Below, piece after piece: positions 47,787 to 61,624 of a stretch of DNA of 64,000 bases. The translations under genes were made by a program, and so were the position numbers. Position 1 is the stretch's first letter, and every line of letters starts with the position of its first letter. Below the pieces are notes generated by a model. The model saw only the letters and a list, made by a program, of their open reading frames with translations, did not search any database and was not told the DNA's origin. Origin of the DNA: Lagopus muta (Eukaryota > Chordata > Aves > Galliformes > Phasianidae); assembly GCF_023343835.1 (NCBI RefSeq), contig NC_064438.1, positions 16,721,077-16,785,076 on the forward strand. Direction: 5' to 3'.

Positions 47787-50700
47787 CTAGGGTCCAGTGG
47801 AGTCTGAATCTTCAATGAGCACCTCCGTGGTGGCTCCCAGGATCTCTGTGTTCATCACCAGCCCTTCAGGGTTGGCGCTGCTGCCGCTGCCTACAAAGAG
47901 CTTGCCGTCAGCCACCAGGCTCACACGCTCCGCCCCGCCGCAGTACGTCTTCGGCATCCCATCGGGGTTCAGCAGCAGGCAATCAGTCGGGGCAGTGCTG
48001 CCCAGGGGGTCAGGAAGAAGAGGGAGGCCCTGGCCATCGGTGGGCGGCGCGATGGCCTCGGGGTTAGTGCCCAGAATGTCAGTGCTGGTGATCAGGGCAC
48101 CCGCGTTGGCTGCCAGTGCTTCAGCAATAAGCACTTCTGGGTGGCTTTTGGCTTTGTGGGCCACGACACTGTCCTTCTTCTCAAATTTCTTGCCGCAAAT
48201 GTTGCAGGAGAACTGGTAGAAGGAGTCCGCATCGTGTTTCTTCATGTGCCAGTTGAGGGAAGCTTTCTGCCGGCATGTGAATCCACAGATCTCACACCTG
48301 GGGAAGGGAGAAAGGGGAAGTCACAACACAGCAACATCGGCACACGTCTGTGGAAACTGCTGGAGTAACAAGGCAGCCCAGGAAAAGAATGGGCTCTGAT
48401 CAACACGGGCTGTCACCGTAGTGCCAGCTCTTCCTGTTATATCACTCATGCTCCTCAGATCTCTGCCGAGGCACTGCCTCAAGGACCAAGCAGCACTTCA
48501 AACGCTCCCACAGAGGTGCGTTTCAAGAGGGCCAGGACTGCACAAGTAGGTTCCAGCCCTGACTTCAGAGCTGCCCCTGAGCTCGGTGTGCATGTATCTA
48601 GGGGTCACTCAAAGGAGGAGAGCCAAAAGGTACTCACTGCAAGGGCTTCTCGCCTGTATGGATCATTCGGTGCACCGCCAAGTTATGAGAGCTCTTAAAC
48701 GCCCGGGCACAGTACTCACAGATGTAGTCCCTTTGATCTGAAAAGCAACACCAGCCAGAGCATTACTCTCCTGCAGACCTGCGCCCTCTCCCTGCTCTCA
48801 TGTGCTGCAGGTAAAGCCGCCCACAAAGCAGCAGAAGCAGAAATGCTGGGAGGCCTGCAGGCACAGCAAAGGAAGTGGCATCCCACAAGACACCACGGTA
48901 GCTTGATCTGGAGAGCTAAGGCGTGATAGAAGAGTCTTAATCCATTCTGACCAATACTGAAGGAGTGGTAAATTAGGATAAAGCTTGGCTTGTTTGATTG
49001 TTGGCAATACTTGCAACAATACTTGCCAGTGGGTGAATTAGGAACTCTATAGCCCATTTCTGTCATTCCCTTAGAAGATGGTAACACAGAAGGGAATATT
49101 ACCCTGCCATTTCTGCACACCCCTACCATCTGCCTCACCTTCACTCCCACCTCAAGCCGTGGGCATTTTTCTTTTTGCCTCCCTGCACTGTTCACCAACC
49201 CAGCAAGAAGCCAAGATCCTTCTCCTTCTCCTCCCCATACCTGTGTGGTGCTTGGCATGCCGCAGGAGCTGCTTCTGCAGTCGGAAGAGCCGACCACAGG
49301 AGGGATGGGGACACACATACTTTTTCTTCAGCAAATGTTGGTACTTGATGTGATGCTGAGAAAGAAAAGCGAAAGGTTGTAAGCTCTCTTTTTGATTGGC
49401 TAAGGAGGAGGCTGAGGCACACTGATCCCAGGTGGCCCCTTGGCAGGGCATCAAACTCCAGTCGCTAACAAGACACCCTTACATGCAGAGGAGAAAGCCC
49501 AATGAATGTAGACATCCAGTAACAGGACAGACACAGAGACATGTGGCCTGATGCAAACTGCCATTCCCTGCCCTCACACAGACAGCATTCAAGAAGTAGA
49601 AAATCCCAAATACCTGCAGGTAACGCGGGTGGGCCAGGACTGTGCCACAGCCTTCCATCTCACAGCGGACGTACTGTATTGGAGGCTTCTTCCTAGGAGG
49701 TCAGTAAGAAAATGAGCAGTGATCAGCTGACACATCTGAGGGGAGGACAGCAGCCAGATGAGCGAATGTGAGCGCAGCTCAGTAATGTGAGAGCAAGGGA
49801 TTATTGCTCCAGTATTCCCAATGAGCTGTGCTGACAGACTTTGGCCAAGAGCCCCCTCTGCTTCTAGCAAGACATGAGGGCTCACACAAGGACTAAGAAA
49901 ACCCCAGAGGATGCCAGGCTCCCCAGAACCCCTGCACACCGCCATGGCAGGAATCAAGCCAGATGGGGAAAAACAGCTGGGAAGAAAGCAAACCCAACAT
50001 CCATAGGGAAAAAGAGGAATGAAAGCAGGGGAGCCAACATATGTCACCATTTCCTTCTTTTCTTTAAGGCTGATTTTTGTATTGTGTGAGAGAGGTGCCT
50101 TTTGAAACAATTGACAGCTCTGTGCATGACGCAAAGGAACTGAACTGAGTAGAGGGGATCACTTACCTTCTCTTGGGCAATCTTGGGCTCTTGTCATCTT
50201 TTCTTCTCCGTCCTCTCCTATAGCATATAACAGAGTTACAGACAAAGTTGTAGGAGGCTTCTTTACACCGGCACTAGGCAGAGGTTTTCAGCTGAGTGCC
50301 ATAATACTACAGAACTCCTCTACAGTTTTAGGCTGAAAAGTAACATTGCACCCAGCAACTCAGAATCAACCACCACCCACTCTGGATCAAAATGCCTGAA
50401 GAGTTTCAAAGGAAAGCCTGCGCAATAGATGGGCAGGTTTCCCTCAAGCAGACATCACACGCTTCACATTTTTCTTTTACATCTGTCAATGTCCAAGTTA
50501 TTTGCAGTCCTTGATTACATTCAGGCCTTTCCAAGCTGCACATGAGCACACAAGATTCTGCTCTCCTAAGTTCCTGCTGTAGACAGTTAGCGAGTTATTG
50601 CCTCATTAACTGCAAGCCCAAGAAAAATCAATCAAGAATAAGTTTGATGCAGATTCAGAGGAAGGCAATGTTCTCAAGAAATAAGTGCTTTGTGTGGTTT

Positions 50701-53700
50701 GCTCTCACAAGACCTCCCATTTCCTAATGCATTTTTAATAAACATATAATTTTGCCAACACAGTCCAGAACTGATGGTGCCCTCTATTTCCTCTGCTCTG
50801 TTGGGTAACATTTCATGCCATGTGAAAAACATCAGCCTGCATGGCTAGGAAGGAGGGGATTGATGACCTAGCAGCTATTTTTCAGCCCTCTGAACTAACT
50901 AGAGCAGCTTGCACACCTGTCAAGACAAATCTATGCCCTGATCAGACCTGTGTTTACATGTACAATATATCTTCCCAAGCAACACCTCTGCCCAGAAGAT
51001 TGCGCCTGCTTGATCACATTGCTGCTCCAAGACACCTAGTGCAGATTGATTAATTCTTTTCTAGCCCATACTGAGACATTTTACTGATGGTGAGACCGTG
51101 CCAGTAAACAAGCTGAGCAGGCACTCGGCATTCAAGCCAAGCCTTCAGGAGCAGCACAGGTTTTCTTACACGTAAAAAAAAGTGTCTGATCCAAACAACA
51201 CAACCACAAGCCTCAGAAAGCCTCACGTGGCATTAAAAAAAAACAAACAACAAAATCTTCGCAAAAATACTTCTCTCCAATGTCAATTACCCTTGCTGCA
51301 GCTTAGAAGCAGCATGAGAAACTGAAACAAAAGTGTGCAAAGCGCCACGCCGCTGCCAGCAGAGGGAGCTCCTTTTGTTCCCATTTCTCATAGAGGAGAT
51401 CAAGTGCAAAAGCTGGTTTTTTCCTCTATCCCAAACAATGGCTTTGACCCAAACGCATAAATGCAGCCTCCTGCAGCTGCAGCACACCCAGGTAGGTATT
51501 CTGAGGCTCCACTCCAAGCACCAGTGATGACCAGGCAGCTTCAGTCGGTGCTCTCTGTTTCTCCAAAAGGAGGGATAACACAGCTGGTTTTCCTGAGCTC
51601 TGGTGCATAAATCCCCAGTGTACCAAGAGGAGGTTTCCCACATGACACGTATGAAGTACTCTACCTCTGGGCACACACTGGAAGAGCTCTGGCCTTCCCA
51701 GACTAGCTTTCTAACACACTTCAGACTGCTGAGTTTTAAAATCTCTACAGTATTTCACACAGTGTGGCCGTATCCAGGCAGGCTGACAAAGCCCCAGCGT
51801 GGAAAAACACTGCCTCAACTAAATGAAAACATCACTTCTTACTTTCCCTTGCCAATCATGAGCAGGACACTAGGAAACAGTACTTCAGTCAGAGCAAGAG
51901 GCTCTGCCCTATTATCTTTCAGGCCCAGAGGGGAAAAACAACAACAACAACACTGTTGTATGCTAGCAAGAATGCAACATACACTGTACATGCTGGTACG
52001 TATAACTGCAGAATTTTTACTCACTTCCTTGGTGGTTCTTCATCTTCCCGAAACTCACTCTCTTCTTTTACCTCTACTTTAATCTCCTTCTGTTTCTCTT
52101 TTTCTTCTTTTCCCTTGCCAGCTTTTCTCCTTTGCTTTGGAGCTTCCCTACAAAGACACAAACACAATGTATTACTCCAATATTAATTGGTATCTATTTA
52201 AAGATACCCTCATGCCTCTGTCTTCCTCAGAGCCTCTACACCTCTGGCTTGCTGTAACTGGTTCTCCACCATATTAGCACCAAGGGCTGTCTCTCCTTCC
52301 ATACTCTTTAAAAAGCACTGTCCACTCCTTACAAACAGGCAAAACCTGGATAGGAGTTCATGTTTTAATCAAATCCCACTTCTGAGCAGAAGTGGGATGG
52401 AGGTCTAAGGATGCACCTGACTGTCAACAGGGCTCTAAAAGCTTCAGACCACCTGAGAAAAAACATTCCCAAGAGGTGAGGGAGATAGGGAACACAGTGA
52501 ACTCAGTGGGAGCTACTCCATGTCAGCAACTAGCATGGTTTCTCCAGGTCACATTAAGCTAGTTCAACTAAGTTATGTTTTTAATCTAAAGACACAATAA
52601 GTAGGTAATCTATTATACTTTTCGAGATGGGGCTTGTAGGTTTCATCTCTTGGATCATCTTTGAAGGGAACTTCTTCCTCACTGGCAAGGATCTCCTCCT
52701 CATCATCACTGCCAGGAGAAAAGGAGAACAGAGGAGTTAAGCAGAGACAATTGAAGCACTACTGCAAGAATATATATGCAATTTCCCATAGAATGGGAAA
52801 GACATGCAGCAATTTTCATCCCTTGTTTGCACTAAGGAGCATAGGTAGGCAGAGTAGCATCCTGTTGAGAACAGCTACAGCACCCGCTGCACAGGGAACA
52901 AAGCTTCCAAAGCTCCACACTGACCAAACCCAATTCTCCAGTATCTCCTGACACCTGCAGCCCATCAGCAATCCAAGCTGAAAATGTGAAGGGCCAGGAC
53001 TGCACGAGAACACAGCTGCCACCCCTCTCACAGACCGTGCCACAAGCATTTGAAAAACTGCTCATATGTTGCTTTCTTGACACTAAACGCAAAGAACGGT
53101 CGCAAAAATAAAGTTTCCTACCTGATTCCAGCTGGAGACTGATGCTCTTCTGTGACCTCTGAAAGGAAAAGTCACCATTAGGTTTCAACCTGCGTTCGCT
53201 GCAGTGAGCTCATCTGTCTCAAGATACCTCCGCCGACATTCAGCGCCAGGAGTGCTGGTGGCAGAAGGCACTCGTGACAAAGCAGCACCACGCCTGGAGC
53301 AGCCACAGCCAGCGCACAGCTCACCGAGCTGCACCCACACGCAGCTCCCTTCACAGGTTCCCACCAGTTGCCTATCTTCAGGCGCCTCACACCACTGCTT
53401 CCCACATACCGTATTCCAGCTGGTCGGCGTTCGGTTCTGACTTGCAGACGAGCTGCAGGGAGCCAGTCTTGGACCTGGAGGTACGTGAGTTCTCGGCTTC
53501 ACGCTGGCGGGCGGCAGTGGCCGACCTGCTGCTGCGCCAGCTCCTGCTGGGCCGGGCTGTGCTGACTGGAGAGCCCTGGCTGAGGGCAGGGGAAACCTCC
53601 TCCTCCTCCTTCTCTTCTTTGGGATCTGAAACACCATTGAAATCTCACTGTTAATCAACGAGCAGTTTCAGAAGCTCCCCATAGTTAAGGTCTCGTTTGG

Positions 53701-56700
53701 AGAAACCCCTACGCACACGCTTAATCTGAAGTGTACGTTTGGTAACAATCCTGAGGAACCTCAGCTGGATGCTTCTGGTCTCGTGCTGGAGCAAAAAGCA
53801 TCACAAGCGCTGTCAGGTCTGCCTGCTCATTTAGTGCTTCTACAGGTGGTTTCTCTTTGGCTGATGGCTCACCTCCAAATACATTTTGGCAGGACAACAG
53901 AGCCAACTAAAATGTGCATGCGAGCAAGTTCATCTCTTTAAAAATTAAAATTCCAAGTACAGTTCACCTGATCTCACTTCCTGGTGGTTGCTGGAACACC
54001 GGGCCTTAACACACTCAAATGCTTTTTGACATTTCACCAACGATGTGCTAAAGGAATCCATCCTGAGGAGCTAGCCAGGCTCTGTGCTCCAGCTCTGCCA
54101 CTGCGTTAGCACACTGGCACAGGGCCTGAGCCAGGCTCAGCTCTGAGACACTCCTCTCACTGACATCCATTTGCATGGCTGTGTGGCCTTCCCCAGAGGG
54201 CAGCCAGGCACGGGGAGAGGGGCTGGATGCCAAGCCGTGTTGCTGTGCTTCCCCAGAGGGCTTCTGGACGTGAGCTCCACACTGAACCCACACTCAGTAG
54301 GGAACAGAGGCCCCCTGATGTCCCCTGCCCAATCAGCTCTTCTCTCATTTACCAAATCTTTGTGATAGAACCTCTGGAAAGCTGCTTGTTTGGGGCCCCT
54401 CCCCAGGCCCTCATTAACAGAGGTGGAGCGACCAACCTTTGACTGAAAAAATATGATTGGAATACAGAATGTAAAGCCTCAAAACAGCAACTAAGTCTGA
54501 TGCTTCACATACACAAAGCCACCTTCATTACAAAACATGAACTATGCCTTCTCTCTGCCTTCCTGGTTGCGTGGACCTCAGCACCAACTATACTTACTTT
54601 ATGCTTTTAATCCTAATTCTGAACATCCTTAGTTTTCTGAACACCAGATCAAATTCAGAGACACGTGGAAACCATTCTCTAGCATTCTTGCCATAGAGCA
54701 CCACTATTCTACACACACACTGCTGCCCTCGAAAGACATTTATTCCCTTGGCAGATCAGGAATTTGGCTGATTTCTTGGTAAGAGCTGATATTTTCTACA
54801 ATATACATAGAGTTGAAGCAGACCTCTATCAGAACACGATCCTACAAAGCACACCACAGACACAGCTCACCCAGCAGTTTTGCTCCACTTCTCTGAAGGT
54901 GTGAACAAGCCTCTTCCTGTGACACTTTCACCCCCACTTCAGCACTGTCTAGCAGATTTGCTGCTTTTTTATACACACTGTGAATACTTCTGTGCCTCTG
55001 AGAAAACGCAGTAAGAAGTGCTCCCTTCACTGATGACACCTTACAGTAATTAACATTCCTCCTCGGACACCACACTTAACCTGGTGAAATCCCTCTCCTC
55101 CTACCAATGCACCTTTGCAGAAAGGCACATGCTCCTCAGTTAACAGGTTTTGGCTAATTAGAGCAAGAAGCAAGATAAATGGAACACATGTTGCTATTAC
55201 AGATAATCAGGCTCTGTTCTTTCAACCAAAAAGGTTGCTGCTCTAATCTCTCCAGACTGAAACAGAGGGAGAAGTTTAAATGAAAAGGCTGCTGTTGACT
55301 CTGCATTTGATGTGCATAAACTTGTTAACACCATCAGCTCTGGCTAACAGCAGCTTCTGCAGTAGGTCCCTGCCCTCCCAATAAGGCACCTGGAAAATGG
55401 ATTGTACACCAGCATCCTGTTATTTCCTTGCAAGTGGCAACAGCAGTGACGGACACCAGGTCACAAGAACTGCAAATCCAGAGGACAAATAAGAGCATGA
55501 GGTGATGGATATCAAAGCACCTCAGGTGAGAAACAAAAAACGCAGGGAGCATTGCTTCTCAGATCAGCTGTCACAAAGCAAATGATGGGCCTCCCTTCTG
55601 GCAGCAACTCCAGATTAAGACCCAGCACTGCTGTCACTTTCCCAAATCCCATTTCACAGGGCAGTGGGCAGCAGAAGCTGTGACCTGGCCAAGCTGCTGT
55701 GCCAAGGAATGCTCCTGCACTCACTCCCTGCAACTCCCCAATACCGATGCTATCTATCTGCCTCCTTCAGTAGCCTCTGCAAAAATCAGCTGCAGGAACT
55801 GGGTGGGCGCCAGCATCTTACAGAAAATCATTCAAGAGATATGGGGAAAATCCTCTTCTTAAAGTCCTACCAGTCCTTCTCATCTAATCTTGGGAGTTTT
55901 TCCTACCTTGAACTCCCCTTAAACAGTAACTCTGTGACAAGCAGCTGTATTCTGAGGTGCTTTCACCATTCTGCTGATCCTCCCCAACTGCCTTTCAACT
56001 AACAGCATCTAGGGTGCAAAACACACAGATTAGCAACAGACCTTAATTTAGCAGGCATCAACCATCATTCCATGACATGATCTCTTAAGAAAACATTAGA
56101 CAGTGACAGAAGGGAAAGCTGAGAGGCAATGAGATGCAGAGATGGAGCTCTGCTGTAGTGGTTTGGAGAAGCAAATGAAAACACTCCGGGGAGGAGCTTA
56201 CGCCAAGAACATCTATCCTCACTCAGCACGCTGGCCATCACAGCCCATGGCACTCTTGGGAATAAGCACAGCCTCTTGCACACTCAGTAACTACGTCCCT
56301 AGAGCACAACACACAGGGATATCCAATCAAAGAAAGCCTCTCTATCTCAGAACCCGTATCAGTTTGTTTGATGTGTAACAGCACTGCCACAAACCAAACA
56401 AAAGGTATAAATCCCAAAGTCCTGCAGACAAACTCATCCTTACCCTAAATCATAAATCAGAATGCTCACACCTTCAGGTGCCTTGCTTCTGTGTCACTCC
56501 CTGAGACCCCACAGCGTTTTCTTTATAGGAGGCTTCTGCGAGAGCAGGGCACCTGCTGCATCCAGCAATATAAGAAATGAAGCAGTAAGCACCATAAGCA
56601 TGTCTGTGACTGATAGAGAGGTGACAAGGGCTGGAGCAGTAAACACACATCCCACAGCCAACAACTGAAGAAAAACAAAGTCCCGGGCACATACCAAACA

Positions 56701-59354
56701 CTCGCTGTCAAGAGCAGAAAATCCAAACAAACTGCACTCCCTTAACACCCACCAACAGCTCTTTCCTCAGAGAGCTTCCAGCTGTCTCCTGAGGACTCGA
56801 TGACACGATGGCCACGCTGCTCCCTACATGGGGAGAGACAAGCGGGTGGCCACAGCCATGGAAGGGTCATCTTTCTCTGATACTCCACCACGGCATCTCA
56901 GAAGTGGGTTCCATCACCTGCTGCCATGGCTCAAAGAACCACAGGAAGTGCTCAGCTCACAGTTTGGTAATAGAAGGGCACGGAGTTCGTTCATAAAATA
57001 CATATTCCAATAATTCAAGTTATTCAGGCCAAACAGAATTGAGAATTATTTCCACATGAGCACACGTGTCACAGAGCACCCAATGTGGCATACACTGCAC
57101 AACTATACAAGTCCATTTTTAAGCTGAGATTAAATGTACTCCTTCTAAAAGTAATATCTCTATAGAAACACATTAGGGAAATATTGCAATTGCGTGACTA
57201 AGCAGCCAGGAAACACAACTGCCGTGGCTGGCAGCACAGCTGCTCTCATGCATACGGGCATGGCAACAACCACGCACTGTGGCACACCACAGCATTGACT
57301 TTACCCTCCTTCAATCTCCCCATCAGACCCACAGAGATGGACCTTTGGAAACAACACACAGCACTTCACCTGCCAGAATCCAGAGGCTCCTCACTGCCAG
57401 AAGCCTTGCCATGCAGGGAGAACTGCTGTCTGCTCGTACCTCATTGGGCTCCTTCACACATTTCATGATGAAGGCGAAAAGAGGGGACCAGGGTAGAGCT
57501 CCCCTCCTGCACACACATGACCTGTCTGCAAGGAATGCACCTTCACCACTCCGTTTTCATGCCTTTCCAGAGAAGGACACAAAAGTAATAAATCCTTCTT
57601 CCGCTCTCACATCCAAGGTCAGTTAGGACTCCTGGAGCCTCAGCTTTAAGAAGGTACTCCATCAGAGAGACAGCAAACCTGTGAAATATGTCCCTTCCAA
57701 GAACATCCCAAGAACTGAGGTAAGAATGAGACTACCCCATTTTGTATGCTTTGGTGTATTCAAAACACTGGGAAGAACCATCAAAATATGTTGTTAGCAC
57801 TTCCCTGCACACACCAAGAGGCAGTGCCATGACACTGTTATATGTCGCAGCAACTCTTTTTCACCCAGAAGGATGAAGAGGATGAAGTTTTTACTGCATG
57901 AAAGGACGAGCAGAGCATCACGAGCAGTAAACACACATGGGCTCTGTGCTCAGCACACTTTAGTTAGTTCTGCAAAACCATGCCTTGTCAGCTAGAATTG
58001 TGACAGATTCCACCCAAGAGGAATAAAGTTGTAATGCTGTAAGATTTATAGAACTATAAGGGCAGACTTCAAATTCTAGGTACAAACTGCAAACAAGAAC
58101 TGAAAAGCTCCAGTAGGAAAAGTGAACCCATTCTCACAGCAACACAACATTCCTTGTTGTTTCTTCCTGTTATAATTCTCCTGTGCCAGATCATGTGGAG
58201 GGACAGATATTCTGCCACTGATCATGCTGCTGCCAAGACCTGCTTCATAGCAGTCATTAAGACACTGTTATCTCTCCCTCCAAAATCTCAACAAGTTGCA
58301 CTTGATGATCCTTACGGGTCGCTTCCAGCTCAGAATATTCAACAATTCTATGATCCCTGCGGAAGCAGCAAGGAACAAGATTCACCACTGCTACACACCG
58401 CAAGGCCAGAGAAGGTAAGTAGCTGCATACCACCTGCACACGTCTAGCACGTGTCCCTGCACACCTACACCTCTACTCTGAACAGCCCAGTGCAGATGTG
58501 AGCCCAGGTGACCCAGCAGCTGCTCAGGGGCTGGCAGACCACAGCGCAGCGGGCTGCACTTCTGCTAGCAGAGGGATACCCTAGTGGTTATTTGGAAGAA
58601 CAAAGTTTTTGCAAGTTGGACACACGTGAGCAGCACAGGAAGCTTACAGCAGTTCCACAGCTCTGAGAGAAACCTTGGAAAGGAACTGCATGTCCCCACA
58701 CACTGGGGCTTTCTCCTAAAGGAAGCTCCAGCAGACACGTGGCTGCCTGCATGGGAGAGCCCCGCTTTTAGCACAGCACACAGAACACACCAGGCTCTTA
58801 CCTTTGCCAGCAGCTTTATCCGTGCACCTGGGGAAAACAAAAGTAGGGCGTAAGAGCCAGCTCCCAACGCTCCGCGCTGCACCTGCGGGATCATCCCAGG
58901 CACAGCCCCGGAACGCAGCCGCCCCACCGTGCCCCCGAACCGGAGCGGGGCCGCCCGGGACATAGGACGGGGAAGGCTGCACTCACCCAGCACGGGGCGC
59001 TCCCTTCCTGGGGGCGGGCGGCGCCTCGGCGGCGGGCTGCTCCGCGGCGGCGGGTCGGGCCCCGGGGCTGCTCCGCCGGCGCCGGGGATACTCGGCCTTA
59101 CGGCGGCGGGAGGCGGCGGCTCCCCCCGCGGCCCGGCTCCGCTCCCGGCCACCCCTCAGCACCCGGCCGCCGCCGCCGCCACTCTCCTCCCCCTGCTCGG
59201 CGGCGGCTGCAGACGGGCGACGGCGTCCCGATGGCGGCGCGGGTTTCTCGGCCGCGGGCGGCGGACCCTGGGCGGGCTGTTGCTGCTGCTGCTGTTGCTG
59301 CGGCTGCTCCTGCTGCTGCTCGGCGCCCGCCGGCTGCTCGGCGCCCGCCGGCAT
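47787..59354 (-). CDS. ZFP91: ZFP91, C2H2 zinc-finger atypical E3 ubiquitin ligase
   Basis: Eleven coding exons: 59354-58987, 58827-58802, 53625-53410, 53158-53122, 52708-52619, 52147-52025, 50217-50167, 49692-49614, 49355-49241, 48737-48638, 48297-47787; 571 residues (human 570). In mammals it adds K63-linked ubiquitin to NIK (MAP3K14) and so supports non-canonical NF-kB signalling. The N-terminus has a Gln-rich stretch, then RVLRGGRER and RRRKAEYPRRRRSS as in human. The middle is acidic and basic low complexity (SDDEEEILASEEEVPFKDDP). Five C2H2 fingers span about 310-455: CEMEGCGTVL..., CPHPSCGRLF..., CEYCARAF..., CEICGFTCRQ... and CNICGKKFEKK.... The C-terminus ends VLIEDSDSTGP. The start was chosen by homology; an in-frame ATG at 59,408 is less family-like. 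Exons of 26 and 37 bases are unusually small. Intron 2 is about 5.2 kb. Confidence 0.96.
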
Positions 59355-60250
59355 CGGGACGGCGAGCGGACGGGCAGCGTCTCCGCGCCGCTCCCGCCCG
59401 CCCCACAAACCTCACACCGCCCCACTCCGGGCTCTCACCCAATCACAGCCCGGACTCCGCGTTCACGCGGGGCCGCCCAGCACCCCGCCTCCTCCCGGCA
59501 CCCACCAATCTGCAAGGCCCAAGAGAGAACTCCCCGCCCCGCGGCTCCGCCTCCCGCGGCCCTCCCGCCTTTCTCCGCCGCTCGCGCGCTGCCCAGCCAA
59601 TAGAGGCTCTGTTTGCGGCAGGGCCCGCCCCCACTCTGCCGCGCGGCCAATCGGCGTGCGGCTCCCCGCGCAGGCGCGGCCGCACTCTCTCTCCCGCCTC
59701 CACCTTCCCTCCCCCCCCTCCGGCCTGCCCCGCCGTGCCGCCCGCCCGAGCGCGGCCCCTCCGGCTCCCGCTCTGCCGTCCCGTCGCCCGGCCCGCCCGG
59801 CCGCCCGCCCGGCCCGGCTGCCGTCGCCCGGTCCTCGGCCCTCGCCGGGTTTCCTACCGCCGCCGCTGCCCGCTCCCCTCCGGCTGCCCCCGAGTCCCCT
59901 CGCCCGGCGGGCGGGACCGGGCAGGGGGAACCGTTCTCTCGCCCCTTGCGGCCGCTCCCTGCAGACGGGATGCGGCGCCGCTCGCGGGCGCGGTGGGGCC
60001 CGGTGGCGAGCCCTGGTCGGGGGCTGTCGCTTCTCCTTTAAGAAAAAAAAAAACGCCCCGTCGGGCGGCGGGTGAAAGTCGGTGACAAAATGGCGGCCGG
60101 CGCAAGGGGGGCGGGGCCAGCGCGATGAGCTCCGCCCACTTCCGTCGGGTCACCGCGCATGCGCCCGGCCTGCCGGGAATTGTAGTCCAGCTGGGCGCTG
60201 GCGCGGCCAGGCCGGAAGTGGGCGCGGGGCACGCTGGGGGCTGCGGGCTG
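58900..60250. promoter_or_regulatory. ZFP91: CpG island and housekeeping-type promoter of ZFP91
   Basis: Extremely GC-rich. The 60,080-60,225 part concentrates well-known CpG-promoter motifs: AAAATGGCGGC (YY1 type) at 60,087, ACTTCCG (ETS) at 60,138, GCGCATGCGC (NRF1 palindrome) at 60,155, GGGAATTGTAGT (ZNF143 type) at 60,175 and CCGGAAGTG (ETS) at 60,212. No TATA box is seen. The minus-strand product is ZFP91; divergent transcription toward LPXN is possible. Confidence 0.7.
59278..59354 (-). repeat. CAG-rich tract and short duplication at the ZFP91 N-terminus
   Basis: CTG/TTG triplets on the plus strand encode an EQQQEQPQ-type run of glutamines. Next to it a 15-base duplication yields the repeated PAGAEQPAGAEQ. 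Confidence 0.8.
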
Positions 60251-61600
60251 TCCGCCGCGCCTGCCTGCGGAGTTGTGTCGAACCGTCCTGCTTAAAGCAG
60301 GCCTGGGTTGGCCTTTGGCGTTTAATTCCGGTCTGTCAGTCGACAGAGGGGCTGTGAGAGTGCTCAGTAACCTATTGTTCTGTGGAGAACCACAGCCTGA
60401 TTCCTTCTGGCAAGACCCCAAGCTGTGGGGAGGAGGTGCCCGTCCTGATGCCAGAGCTTCTCTGGGTTAATTGCTCCTTTGTAGGCAGGGCATGAGATTG
60501 CTTAATACTCATCAAAATGGCTTGGCTAAAGCACTGTGAACATACAGCTCAGCTCAGGACGGCTCAGCCATCTGCATCTACTGAGCCTGAGTTTTATAAC
60601 ATTACAGCTTCAGGTGCTTCATTGCAATAGAGGCCGTATCTGCACTGAGGGGACAGTCAAATCACTGAGATGCCTACAAATAGCCCAAGACCTTCTGCAG
60701 ACAGGAAGGTTCTTTTCTTTCAAAAAGGGAAGTGTCTGACAACCACGCTGCTTCAGAGCCACAGTAAGAGTGTAACCACCCACACTCCTCTTGTCTTTGG
60801 GTGGCTCTTGTAATGCTTGCCCTGAAACAAGCTGTGGAGCCTGGGGTTTGGCTCCCATGCGGCTTTTCCTGAGACAGCACCATGCTGAATGTCCTTGCTG
60901 TGGGACGGTAACAAAAGAGCTCTCACCAGCATGGAGAGTGTCAGTAACTAAATGAACCTTGGTGTGCTAGCTTGGTACAAAAGGGCTTAATTCAGCACCG
61001 GTGGCTGAGCTGGTTACAAATGGTTGTTGGTTCCAAATGCCGGGGCTGAAATGGAGGAGGTGGCAGCAGAGATGTGACGCCAGGGAATGTGGGAGGGAGA
61101 TCAAAGAGATCCCCATGGCATGGGAGGGATGGCAGAATGAGGCTGTAGCAGGACGAGATGTGTTACTGCAGGAGAAGTAGTAGGGAGCCATGGGCTCTGC
61201 CAGAGTGGCAAGTATCATTTGCTCCCATAGCTTTGCAGCAGCCTTGGAACTATCCAAAGGGGGCTAGCAAGGATGCAGTGTGGGTGCCCTCTCCATGAAG
61301 GCACAGATGTGCTGGGGGGATGCAGGGGTGCCTGCTGCACATGGGGATGCCATCTCTGCCGTGTAGTGCTGGTGGATCCCAGCAGACGACCACAAGGAAG
61401 CCAGGTTCCTTGTCAAGTCAGGAGCCCCTTTGTCAGCCACTGCTCACTTTGTTTCCTTTCTGGCCCCAGCCTTCATCACTTGTTACTTGTTGCATGTGAT
61501 GCGCAACCCACAAAGGAAGAAGCCCAGCGATGAACCCTAGCGTCAGGGGTGGAGGCAAGGCTGGGAGCGGAACTGAGCACTGGTGCAGCCCAGCCTGCTG
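60251..61600. other. Interval between the ZFP91 promoter and LPXN
   Basis: No coding exon recognised. It may hold untranslated LPXN exon sequence or its proximal promoter; I see no clear TATA box or CpG island next to the LPXN initiator. Confidence 0.45.
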
Positions 61601-61624
61601 CTCGCACTGCCCTGCAGAGGCAGG

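Noticed and set aside
53185-53658. A 157-codon minus-strand frame over ZFP91 exon 3
   Set aside because: It is in the wrong frame; the correct phase gives the DPKEEKEEEE segment that matches ZFP91.
59231-60085. A 284-codon plus-strand frame in the ZFP91 CpG island
   Set aside because: Pro/Arg/Ala-rich translation of extreme GC sequence, no motif, overlaps the promoter.
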